A stretch of 64,000 nucleotides of DNA from NCBI GenBank assembly GCA_004794655.1, contig SMMW01000559.1, positions 1,364,001-1,428,000 of the forward strand, written 5' to 3'. Numbering within the stretch: the first letter of the stretch is position 1; every line of letters begins with the position of its first letter. Positions 32,453 to 41,800 of the stretch are shown piece after piece. Both the position numbers and the translations under genes were made by a program. The notes beneath the pieces were generated by a model, which was not told the origin of the DNA, searched no databases, and saw only the letters and a list, made by a program, of their open reading frames with translations. Source of the DNA: Marisa cornuarietis. Lineage: Eukaryota; Mollusca; Gastropoda; Architaenioglossa; Ampullariidae.

Positions 32453-35152
32453 CTATTCTGGGATTGGAGTATTTAGTTTTGGGGACGTCCGAGTATAATT
32501 GGAAGAGAACAACAAAGCTAGTCTGGGGGACAGTTTACTGGTCAGTATTTTGTACATGAATATACATTTATTAAATGTAAGTCTTTTTGTTAGGGGAAGG
32601 ACACCCAGAGAGGTGAAGTCACTCGGCTGTATTGTCGGTTTGAGTAGAACGGCTTTTATTGCTCGCCTCTGGACACTTGCTAGAGGTTTCATGGAAACTC
32701 CACTAGCGGAGTCCCAGAGGGTGGAGGCGTAGTCAATGATTGACTGAATGTGGGTTGTATAGAAGAGTTTTCTTGTGTGTGGGTCTAGGAAATGCTTAAT
32801 TCTTGACAGCTGGTAGACTTTCTTGGAAATGTTTTTGCTTGTAGCAGAGATGTGTTGGGACCATGATAAGTTGTTGTCGATGGTAACCCCTATGAGTTTG
32901 TGGGACTGAACTTCTGTTATTGCTTGGGTGCCAATATGGATACTTGGGAATGGGGTGACTAGGTTTTGCCTTTTTTGTCTTGTAGTGAGGAGCATGACTT
33001 CAGTTTTCTGGGGGTTGAGTGACATGTGGTTTGATTCCGTCCAAGTCTGAAGCTCGTCAGCGCTTAGCTGTATGAGGGAAGCAAGTGGCTCAATCTGTTG
33101 GTGGTGTGCGTGTATTGTGGTGTCGTCTGCAAACATGTCACATGAATGGGATAGGTGGAGAGGAAGATCATTGATGTATATAGAGAAAAGAAGAGGTCCT
33201 AGTACTGAGCCTTGAGGGACACCAAATTTAACTTCAAGAGAATCAGATATTTGGTTGTTTACAGCGACTCTCTGAGTTCGATTGTCGAGAAAGGAGGTAA
33301 GGAGTTTGGTGCTCCCGGTACTTAGTTTGTATAACTCAAGTTTTCTGATGAGCAGATTGTGATCTATAACATCAAAGGCTTTGGCAAAGTCAACAAATAA
33401 GGCAGCAGAAAAATGATTGTCGTTAATGTTATTTAGCCATTGTTCCACCATGGATGTTAGTGCTGTGTGGCAAGAGTGACGGGGCCTAAAGCCAGATTGG
33501 TTCGGGTGGAGAAGCTCATGCCTTATAAGGTGTTCTTGTAGGTGCTTGTGGATGTGTTTTTCTAGGGGTTTTGAGAGAGGTGATAGGATTGAGATTGGGC
33601 GATAGTTTGAAGGGTCACCTGTATCACCTGATTTGTGTATAGGGATTACTTTTGCTTGTTTAAGGTGTGTTGGAAAATAAGATTTATCAATACAGAGGTT
33701 ATACAGGTAGGTAAGAGTTTCAGCAATGGCCGGTGCTGAGAGCTTTAGAATTTTATTGTGAATGTTGTCAGGCCCTCTGGTGTTAGTATCTTTGAGTTGG
33801 GTAAGTGCTTGATATAATTCCAATACACTCATCGGGGGAATGCAAAGAGAGGTATTGATTTGTTTAGAGTTACAGAAGCTTTGTAATCTGTCTAGTTTGT
33901 TTTCTTGTGACTTGTCGTTTGAAACTACCCTAGTAGCAATTCCTGCAAAATGTGCGTTCAGTTCGTTAGGGGGTATTGTAATTGTGGGACAGGTTTGTCT
34001 AGACTTGTTCGTTAATTGATTAATGGCTTTCCAGATCAGTTTAGTGTTACTCTTGCATTCTATGAGTTTGCTGAAGTAGTTTTTCATCTTGCATCGTTTC
34101 ATAGTGGTGACCACGTTTCGTTGTTTTTTGAACTCTGTTTCTTGGCCTCTCTTTTTAAGGGTGTCTCTGACATTAATAGCCGTCTGGAGTTCCGAGTCGA
34201 ACCAAGCGGGCTTAATGTTGTGTTTAACACGTTTGGTTCGCAGCGGTACATGTTTATTGTATATTAGTAGAAAGTGGTTGTGCCAGTAGGTGATAGCATC
34301 CTCTGGGTCAGTAATATCATATATTTTGTTTAGGGGGGAGTTGTACAGATCAGCTAGAAATTTAGATTCCACAAAGTTTTTGAAGGAGCGATATGTGATA
34401 GTTTTGTGTGAACTTCTGGGAATTTTTGTTCCATTTTTGCACCACGTCAGGCAGACAGGGAAGTGGTCGCTACAGCCTGTCGGGGGCACACAGACTTCTA
34501 GGATGTTGCGTTGGTTGCTGACGTAGATGTGGTCAATCAGTGTTTGTGAGGTGATAGTCACTCTTGTTGGGGTGGTTACTAGTTGGGTGAGGTTTGATAG
34601 ACTAATCTTTTCGATCCATTGTTTATTCGGTTTCAGGAGGTCAATGTTGAAGTCCCCTAGTAGCATGTATTCTTTAGATTCAAGAAGCACAGCATCTAAC
34701 ATGGCGCTGAAGTGGTCTGTCCATTCAGCCCGTTCGTTTGGGTTCCTATAAATAAATCCGACAAGAATTGGAGCCGTATTCTTTAGTTTTATTTCTAGCC
34801 AGATTGACTCTACGTTGTAGTTTTCGAGGTGGTGCAGGCGCTTAGTGTTGAGTGCGGTGCTGATGTAAGTGACTAGACCAGTTTCAAGTTTACGGTCTGG
34901 ATGCCGACGTTCTAGTGTGTACCCGGGGATAGAGATATCGTTGTGTGATACAACTTCCGTTACCCGGGCTTCGGACAGGGTAAAGATGTGGAAGGGGGTT
35001 CCAAAGTTGAACATGAGAGTTTCTACCTCGGGTATTTTGTTAATGGCACTGTTAATGTTTAGGTGACCTATGCGAAGCCCTTCTTTTGTAGGCCACTTTT
35101 GGTGAGATCCGTTAAGAAACATTTTAAATGATGAAGTTTTTAAAAAAAACAA
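32453..35152 (-). CDS. CR1-type LINE ORF2: endonuclease and reverse transcriptase
   Basis: 899 codons with no break. The N-terminal APE-type endonuclease shows LRIGHLNINS, TLSEARV, GFIYRNPNE, LLGDFNIDL and CSDHFPVCL. The reverse transcriptase follows from about residue 440: KAKVIPIHKSGD-like entry, NYRPISILSPLSKP, SGFRPRHSCHTAL, FVDFAKAFDVIDH (motif A), GVPQGSVLGPLLFSIYIND and MFADDTTIHA (catalytic YADD-type motif). A C-terminal domain typical of CR1-like elements ends the protein. All catalytic motifs seen are intact, so the copy may be recent or still active. Confidence 0.9.
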   Translation of the reverse strand: MFFLKTSSFKMFLNGSHQKWPTKEGLRIGHLNINSAINKIPEVETLMFNFGTPFHIFTLSEARVTEVVSHNDISIPGYTLERRHPDRKLETGLVTYISTALNTKRLHHLENYNVESIWLEIKLKNTAPILVGFIYRNPNERAEWTDHFSAMLDAVLLESKEYMLLGDFNIDLLKPNKQWIEKISLSNLTQLVTTPTRVTITSQTLIDHIYVSNQRNILEVCVPPTGCSDHFPVCLTWCKNGTKIPRSSHKTITYRSFKNFVESKFLADLYNSPLNKIYDITDPEDAITYWHNHFLLIYNKHVPLRTKRVKHNIKPAWFDSELQTAINVRDTLKKRGQETEFKKQRNVVTTMKRCKMKNYFSKLIECKSNTKLIWKAINQLTNKSRQTCPTITIPPNELNAHFAGIATRVVSNDKSQENKLDRLQSFCNSKQINTSLCIPPMSVLELYQALTQLKDTNTRGPDNIHNKILKLSAPAIAETLTYLYNLCIDKSYFPTHLKQAKVIPIHKSGDTGDPSNYRPISILSPLSKPLEKHIHKHLQEHLIRHELLHPNQSGFRPRHSCHTALTSMVEQWLNNINDNHFSAALFVDFAKAFDVIDHNLLIRKLELYKLSTGSTKLLTSFLDNRTQRVAVNNQISDSLEVKFGVPQGSVLGPLLFSIYINDLPLHLSHSCDMFADDTTIHAHHQQIEPLASLIQLSADELQTWTESNHMSLNPQKTEVMLLTTRQKRQNLVTPFPSIHIGTQAITEVQSHKLIGVTIDNNLSWSQHISATSKNISKKVYQLSRIKHFLDPHTRKLFYTTHIQSIIDYASTLWDSASGVSMKPLASVQRRAIKAVLLKPTIQPSDFTSLGVLPLTKRLTFNKCIFMYKILTSKLSPRLALLFSSNYTRTSPKLNTPIPE

Positions 35153-35458
35153 AAAACAAAATATACGTCTAATTATTTAAAGTCTATAGTGTACTTAATA
35201 TCCAGGATACTATTCTTCAGGGAATGAATGGAACAAATAACTACTTGAAAACAATATCTGGCAAATAATGGCAAAAATGAAAAAAGAACAACAATTAGTT
35301 TCTTTCCAGTTTGACACCACTGGAGAGGGCAAAGGATTGCAGCCGACTAATGCAGCTGGTAGACACAGAATTGAGTTCTTCAGAGAGCAGTTCACGCGGT
35401 GATATAATTTGTTTTTCAACTCGTTGGAGATCGGGCAATAGCCCCACTGAATAGGCAA

Positions 35459-35992
35459 CTATAGTTCGAGAAGTTTGTTGAGTAGCTCCAGGACTGCCTG
35501 TTGTCTCCTGCAGGCAGCCGGATCTGGAGATTCCCTGGAGGCTGAGAAAGCATTTGGAGGCGTGGCCGGGGGAGTACCGGAGGCGTTGTCCGGCCAGTGG
35601 CTAGTCGGCTGACACTGCTTTGCCACAACCTCTGAATAAAGCGGTCGTCCAGTGTTTGGAGGACTAGGAGTAGCTCGCTCTGTCCTCGTTGTGTTGGGCG
35701 ATTGTGCTGGTTTGTGGTAAGGGAGATAGGGTTGTCTGTGGGGGGGAGGGGGGGTCGTAGAGATTTTGGTCACGACGGGAGGCCAGGCCAGGGAGGGGAC
35801 AAGGGTGGGGGCTGGACGTCGTAGTTCCTGAGGGGTGGGGTTTTTGTTCTTTCTGCCGGGAGGGTGGAGTTCTTGGGAGGTGGTGTCTTGTTTCGTCTTG
35901 CCATGGTCCGGGGTGCAGAAAAATGACGCTTGATGTTCACAGCCAGACCACTGCTCCCTCTGGTGTTGGGGTGTATCCAGTCTCTCAGCCAT
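35459..35992 (-). CDS. Overlapping frame, possible C-terminal extension of the CR1-type ORF1
   Basis: 177 codons in a different frame, overlapping the last 74 codons of ORF1 and continuing 300 nt beyond its stop. It is Pro-rich and contains RPLYSEVVAKQ and a helical end (QAVLELLNKLLEL). It may be the original end of ORF1 displaced by an indel, or a chance open frame in GC-rich DNA. Confidence 0.35.
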   Translation of the reverse strand: MAERLDTPQHQREQWSGCEHQASFFCTPDHGKTKQDTTSQELHPPGRKNKNPTPQELRRPAPTLVPSLAWPPVVTKISTTPPPPHRQPYLPYHKPAQSPNTTRTERATPSPPNTGRPLYSEVVAKQCQPTSHWPDNASGTPPATPPNAFSASRESPDPAACRRQQAVLELLNKLLEL

Positions 35993-37827
35993 CCCGTCTT
36001 GAGCTGTCCTGAAAGCGTGTAGAACATTAGGTCATTGTTGATGTAGTGGCACCCAGCCTGCTCTGAGGCATCCTGCATGTTTTTGTTAGATTTGACGATG
36101 CAAGATGTTATATGAGGGTGACTGTCCTTGTGTGGCAGGATGGATGACATCATGATCCTGGCACTTGGGAAGCACCGTTGGCAGCTAGCAATGACACTTT
36201 GCCAAGACTCGTAACTGACAATGTGTCCTCTTTTGCAGTCATTGATCCCGACGTGAATGACTACGGTTGTTATTTGTTGTTGTTGTCTGATGTCTCGTAG
36301 GGCCGCCAACAGTTTTGTTTTGTTTAGGCCAGATAGCGATAGCACCTGACAAGGTTCACTGTCCACAGCCATCTTGCTTTGATGCAGTCCAGCGACGACA
36401 GAGTCACCGACTATGAGAGTCGCTGTGTTGGGATGGACCCCCAGACTATGTTTGGGTTTGTTATGATTTCCTTCTACGTCAACCTCCTTAGGAGAAGGCG
36501 ATGAGGGGGAAGAAACTGACCCTTGCTGTTTGTCCGGAGGCGATTGGCGATTTCGTGTAGTTCGGGGGACGGGAGTGGGGCGGCTGTCTTGTTTCAGGCA
36601 CGAGCTGGGGGAGTGAGCGGAAGGGGGAGGATTGTTTCGTGGGGAGGGAAGGGGGCGAGCGCTCGGCTTCGGGCTTGTAGGAGGCAGGGAAGGTGGTGAT
36701 TCGCTTACGTCAGATGACTTAGGGCAGTGAGGGCCAATGGCCAGCTTACCGTTGTTGTCAGCAGTCGTTCCGCTGTCCTGTGTAGCGTGACGGCGCATTG
36801 GAGTGTGAAGCGCTGCGTCATGGCACTGAACCTGCTCCATTATTTGCAGGAGAGATGCGCGCAAGGAGGCGATTTCGTCGCGGAGACTAGTTGTGATCGC
36901 CTCAAACAGATCCCGCGGAACACAGTTATTGTGGCAATGTATCTCCGTGTTGCAGTAGGAGATTTCTACGCCATGACTGGATTGACTAGCTGCGGTATGG
37001 GGATGGGGGAAGTTGTTTTTAGGCTGATTGGCGTTGGTCCGGGCAATAGTGGTACTGGGGGGGGGGGGAAAGAGGTGTAATCCGAGACGGTTGGGGAGGG
37101 GGTGTTTCTCGCCGTGTGGCTCCGGGTGTGACAGACCTAGGGGGGTGGGTGGAGGGCAACGCAGTGGGTACTGCGGGCGGTCCAGCAAGGCTCGAAGGGT
37201 TGGAGACTGGTTACGTGTCCCTTCCAGTGGCTGGGGGCGTTGCGAGGGGGTCATACATGTCAGGAGTGACAGGTCATCCTGAGAGGGATGTGAAAGCTCA
37301 AGTGCGATCGCCCGATATTCTGAATCAGTCAGCGCCTTTAGGGCAGTCCCCGTTAGGGACAGCACATCCATGTTTGTGTCCGCCAGTGTGTGGACAATTG
37401 CTACGAGCGTGTTGAATTCCTCGTCTACCCACTCGCGGCATGCTTTGCCCTGAATCAGGACAGTACACGTTGGATAATAGACGTGGATTTTTAGCACTGT
37501 CTTCTTAGTTTCTTTGTGGCCAATGCGTAGATCGATGGTCGACTGCCTAAGGCTTGAGGGAATTTGGTCATTATGGCTAATAATGGGGGTTAAGGGTAGA
37601 GGACTGTGAAGGGGTCCATAATTAGTCCACTGCGCTGTGAGGCCTTTTGGCTGATGTTCCCCGGCGTAACGTTGGTAGAGAACAAAGCGCCAGGCTGCTA
37701 AATATCGCTGTTGGGTCTTAAATGTTTTTTGGATGGGATCAAGGGTGTTAAGTATCTGTTCCCCGACTGCGCCGTCTTTAATGTAGAGGAGACTTTGGGC
37801 GAGGCGGGACCTCGTGCTAGGGGCCAT
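35770..37827 (-). CDS. CR1-type LINE ORF1 with SGNH/GDSL esterase domain
   Basis: 685 codons. The N-terminal part (residues about 90-160) includes VLKIHVYYPTCTVLIQGK and CREWVDEEF, a module I recognise from invertebrate LINE ORF1s. A Pro/Ser-rich linker and a short coiled-coil-like stretch (SLRDEIASLRASLLQIMEQ) follow. The C-terminal third is an SGNH hydrolase: block I GDSVVAGL, block III HVGINDCKRG and block V DWIHPN with the catalytic Asp/His pair. Esterase domains are established in ORF1 of some CR1-group LINEs; the substrate is unknown. A second open frame (35992-35459) overlaps its end. Confidence 0.85.
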   Translation of the reverse strand: MAPSTRSRLAQSLLYIKDGAVGEQILNTLDPIQKTFKTQQRYLAAWRFVLYQRYAGEHQPKGLTAQWTNYGPLHSPLPLTPIISHNDQIPSSLRQSTIDLRIGHKETKKTVLKIHVYYPTCTVLIQGKACREWVDEEFNTLVAIVHTLADTNMDVLSLTGTALKALTDSEYRAIALELSHPSQDDLSLLTCMTPSQRPQPLEGTRNQSPTLRALLDRPQYPLRCPPPTPLGLSHPEPHGEKHPLPNRLGLHLFPPPPSTTIARTNANQPKNNFPHPHTAASQSSHGVEISYCNTEIHCHNNCVPRDLFEAITTSLRDEIASLRASLLQIMEQVQCHDAALHTPMRRHATQDSGTTADNNGKLAIGPHCPKSSDVSESPPSLPPTSPKPSARPLPSPRNNPPPSAHSPSSCLKQDSRPTPVPRTTRNRQSPPDKQQGSVSSPSSPSPKEVDVEGNHNKPKHSLGVHPNTATLIVGDSVVAGLHQSKMAVDSEPCQVLSLSGLNKTKLLAALRDIRQQQQITTVVIHVGINDCKRGHIVSYESWQSVIASCQRCFPSARIMMSSILPHKDSHPHITSCIVKSNKNMQDASEQAGCHYINNDLMFYTLSGQLKTGWLRDWIHPNTRGSSGLAVNIKRHFSAPRTMARRNKTPPPKNSTLPAERTKTPPLRNYDVQPPPLSPPWPGLPS

Positions 37828-38689
37828 AGTTGCCTACCAGGTGGCTGTAGCCACTGAGTCCGGTCAGAAGGTGAACATAGAGACGTAAGAGGCACTTACC
37901 GCCATCTTGAGTTTCAACGTCGGCAATGTCACCCGTGCTGTTTGTGTCACTGTACCTTGAGAAAAACACTTTTCTAGCAATGCATCAGAGAAAACCTTGG
38001 AATCCAGGTGTAAGATTTGGTTCCAGGGGCACTTTCGTAGAAGTGGTGTTCCATTTCACAGGTTATGTTCCCTATAAGTGACGGTGAGACTATACCCCGC
38101 CGCCATCTTGGAACATGGGTCATTAGAGGCACTGAGGACTATCCAATGTGGATCTTTGTGAACATGTGATGTCTGAGTCTGGAGGGACCCGTTCTCCGGG
38201 TACTGTAAAGGGAGTAGCAGTCTCCCAGTGTGATTCTAATAAAATGTTTTGTTTGCTTACCTGCCGTTTGACAATTAGTCGGTCAGACGGTCTTGGGGTG
38301 GCGAGTTATTATTGCAAAATTGTGTCCCATGTCATGACCTCCCTGTAAACTTTTACTAGCGGCAGAGTTGTTCTTCATCTTCATCTCCCCTCCCCGCTTC
38401 CTATCATTGAACGTTTCTTCTTCCTTTCAGTTTATTTCATTCATCTGGCGATGCTTACTTTCGATTTTTTTTCGTTTTAGTTTCCATCTTTCATCCAACC
38501 GTATTTTTTCTTGCTCACCTTCTCTTTCTGTGCTCCATTATGCTGTTCATTATTTCATCCATCCTTTCTCTTCTTGGTCTTGATTATTGATTCACTAATG
38601 TGTTTCCTCTTTTCTTTTAGCTTGTATCGTTCTTTTCTTCTAACTGTTCTTCCTTTTCCATGGTCCACCACTCCGCACTTCTTTCTCAG

Positions 38690-38883
38690 CCCTGATCAAG
38701 ATCGCAACGGTTAGCGCCCGTCACCAATACACTGAAGGTTGGCTGTCCTGGGTTCAGTTCTCGTCTCGGGCACGCTGTTCTTTCTCAGCATGTGGCATCT
38801 GTTTACAAGGCTGGCTGCCTTGCCGTGATATAGCCTTAGTTGTTGGCTCGGCGTAAAACACCAATTAAAAAAAACTGATCAAG
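38690..38883 (+). other. 5' part of the first WDR coding exon, interrupted by a SINE
   Basis: A strong pyrimidine tract and CAG at 38687-38689 make a good 3' splice site. Without the SINE at 38703-38874, this acceptor would sit 12 bases before the WDR ATG. With the SINE, the leader contains an extra ATG at 38790 that opens a 12-codon upstream frame ending in TGA inside the SINE. The frame of the ATG is open back to the acceptor (Leu-Ile-Lys-Met) in the pre-insertion sequence, so an upstream coding exon cannot be excluded, but I found none with matching phase. Confidence 0.55.
38703..38874 (+). mobile_element. tRNA-like SINE inserted at the WDR start codon
   Basis: The body is about 172 bp. 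It has an A-box-like GGTTAGCGC near the 5' end, a B-box-like GGGTTCAGTTCTC, a conserved 3' part (GATATAGCC, TAGTTGTTGGC, GTAAAACACCAATT) and a short A-rich tail. It is flanked by an exact 11-bp target-site duplication CTGATCAAGAT (38692-38702 and 38875-38885), whose last two bases are the A and T of the WDR ATG. Related copies lie at 14625-14731 (+) and 57665-57829 (-). Confidence 0.85.
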
Positions 38884-41800
38884 ATGACTGACATCTTTGT
38901 CGGTAGTTTCGGCAAAGATCAAAACGTGAGGCTGGAGGAGCACATGAAACTGGCACATCTGCAGCAGCTGATGAAGGAGTTCTCCCAGCATCGCCCCGAG
39001 GACATCGTGGTCCAGCAGGGCTCCGGCTACTTCCCGCCCAAGCTTATGAAGCGCACACCTGGCTGCATGAACCTGGTGGAGTTCCAGACCACCATTGCCA
39101 AGGTCCTAGGAACCAACGAGTATGCCGAGTACCTGGAGAAGCTGTTCGTCAAGGTGAGGACCAGGCAGATGTCATGGCTGGCACCCGGGTGGTTTCTTGC
39201 TGCTACTGCTGATGCTGGACTTAGTTTTGGCGCCGCTCCTCATACTGCAGTCCATGAAGAATTATTAATTTTTAAATTTTATTTATTTGTATTTTATTAA
39301 TTATGTTGCTGGATCGAGTGGTGATGTCATTGTCATCAACATTATAGTCCGTCGTTTTCATCGTCGTCATGATCGTGATCGTCATTATGACCTATCGTCA
39401 TCGTCGTCGTCATCATCATCTTTACTCACCGATCATTTCAAGCGACCACATTTCAGTCTCCCTCCCAACGCTTTTCCCATAGTGCGAAATCACGGCAGGG
39501 TGGAGGTACAATTATCTATCAAATAAGCCAAGCAACCTTTGATGCTGCAGCTGGACACCTCCTGCGACGGATACGTGGATTGGAATGAGTTTTGTACCTA
39601 CATGCTGCTGCTGTACCGCGAGCAAGACTACCTCCGCGCCAAGCAGGACATGCCTTTCATGGTGGAACCCGTCATACGTCACATCGTACACAACAGAGTG
39701 AGTAACGGTTTTTATTTATTCATTTACTGTTTGGCATGGGAAAAAGACATTAGTTTCTTAATGGTACTGCTGTCTATTCTTAGTGACACTATATAGAGGA
39801 GGCAGGTTCTAGAAAGTCATTATCGGTTTTGAAATTTTTTGTTTATTTGTTTTTGTTTGTTTGTTTCTTAGATTTTGCTTCCTTTCTTTTTTAAAAATCT
39901 AAAATATTTTAAAATTTTGTCCGAATAAAGAGTATAATTATTAGTGGTGTGAACTTACTTTTTGTGACATGCCTATTTCTGACTATGGTTGTTTGCAAAA
40001 TTTTGTTTGTATTGCTCTTGGGTGTATATGTATATATATATATCATGTGTGTGTTTAGTGAGGGAGTATATTTCATGTGTGTATGATTGTATGTATATTT
40101 TTATGTGTGTGTTTGTGAGTATATTTATTTTTCATTTGTGTGTTTTTTGTGTGTGAGTATATGTATATATTTCATGTGTGTGCTTATTGTGTTGTGAGTA
40201 TATTTCATGTGCGTTTGTAGTGTGTGGATGTATAATTTATTTATAGATATTTTACGTGTGTTGGTTGTGCTGGGAGTATATTTCATGTGTGTTCTTAGTT
40301 TGTGCATGAGTATATGTATATTTTATGTGTGCGTTAATTGTGTGGGATGTACATGTATACATGACAACTTCGTGTGTTGTTTGAGTTCTGATGCAACCTG
40401 ATTTTCTGCGCAGCAAGAAGCGACTACCAAAATAGTTGCACTGGATGCCCCTGTCAGATATATCACAATTAGTAAGGTAAGCACCTAGTTTACCAGAGAG
40501 ACAGAGAAACAGAGAGAGAGGCAAAGAGAGAGAGAGAGAGACAAGGAGGATGAGAATATGTCACTGAGATGACGAATGGAATTGTAGGGATCGGTGACCG
40601 GACACTTAATCCCCGACACTTAATCCCCAGACACTTAATCCTCAAAAATGCCCCCAATGTTATAAATGTTGAAGTTAAGTATTATTTTAATTGTCAAACT
40701 TATTTTGATGTTTACATGAAAATAATTATTTGAATTTGAACTAAATTTTTCATTCACTTCATAATTACATTTTTCATTCACTTCATAATTTCTTGAGTTG
40801 AAATTTCATTTTGAGGATTAAGTGTCTGGGGATTAAGTGTCTGGGATTCGTAGGGACCATAGTCTGTATAGACAAAGAGAAAGTGTTGTAAAAAAATAAT
40901 TTTCAAGAAGTATATCATTTTTTTTACAAAGAAAATGTGTGGTCTTTCAAAAAGTGCAATATTTGAAAGTAAAGAGAATGCTGCGTTCTCCTGCTTCCAC
41001 CAGCCACTTTCCTGTCGAGACTGCCATCCACCATGATGACAGTATTGCCAATCGTCTTCATTCCTACCCACCGTCTTGACATAGTTACTCTCGTGACGTA
41101 ATGAATGATTACCTTCGTGACAAGATTACTATCTTCTTGACATAATTACTAATCATTTTTGTGACTTTCTTATTTACCGTTAAGAGACTACTAGCATACT
41201 GCACAACTTCATTGTCAACGCCTTTGTCACCTCTTTGTCGTCTATAACTGCTTTGACAATCTCGTTGCTGACGCCTGCCGTGATGTTGCCGGGCAGGAGG
41301 GTGCGATGACCGTGTGGCTGCCCAACCTGGCCTGCGAGAAGGCCTACACTGTGGCGGGGGAAGAGGAGGAGGCCGCCTCCACAAAGCGTCGCTTCAAGAT
41401 GTGGGTGACGGACGCCGTGTACATGCGCAACTGCCAGAAGGTCGCCATCAGCTCCACCAGCCGCGACATCCGCTTCTACGACGTCTCCACCAACCAGTAT
41501 TTCGAAGAGTTCCACCTTTTTGGTGAGCGACAAGGGTGGGCTTACTGCTCTGTGTGTGGTGGCTGGCGATGGTGGTGGAACCGTGGAAGCAGTGGTTTTG
41601 GTGGTGGGTGGGGGTTCTAGTGGTGATGCTAGGTCGTCGCCCTCGTCTTTGACGTCGTCGTCACTTGCTGATGAATGTGTACTTTTCGCAGTTTGAGTTT
41701 CTGATTTTTTTTACAGCGATGTCCGACGTTCCATACTGCTTTGACTACTGGTACAACAAAAAGGCAAGTAGTTTGTGTCCTGACCGCTCATAGGACTTGA

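Larger units (their letters stand above)
32037..38110 (-). mobile_element. CR1-type LINE with intact ORF2 and esterase-bearing ORF1
   Basis: Minus strand, about 6 kb. Its 3' tail is (ATTGTC)n at 32037-32060, just after an AATAAAGA-like end. ORF2 (35152-32453) is uninterrupted over 899 codons. ORF1 (37827-35770) is 685 codons. The 5' boundary was not fixed; 37828-38110 is the likely 5' UTR and carries two CAAGATGGCGG motifs. I found no clear target-site duplication. It lies antisense to, and immediately upstream of, the WDR gene. Confidence 0.85.
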
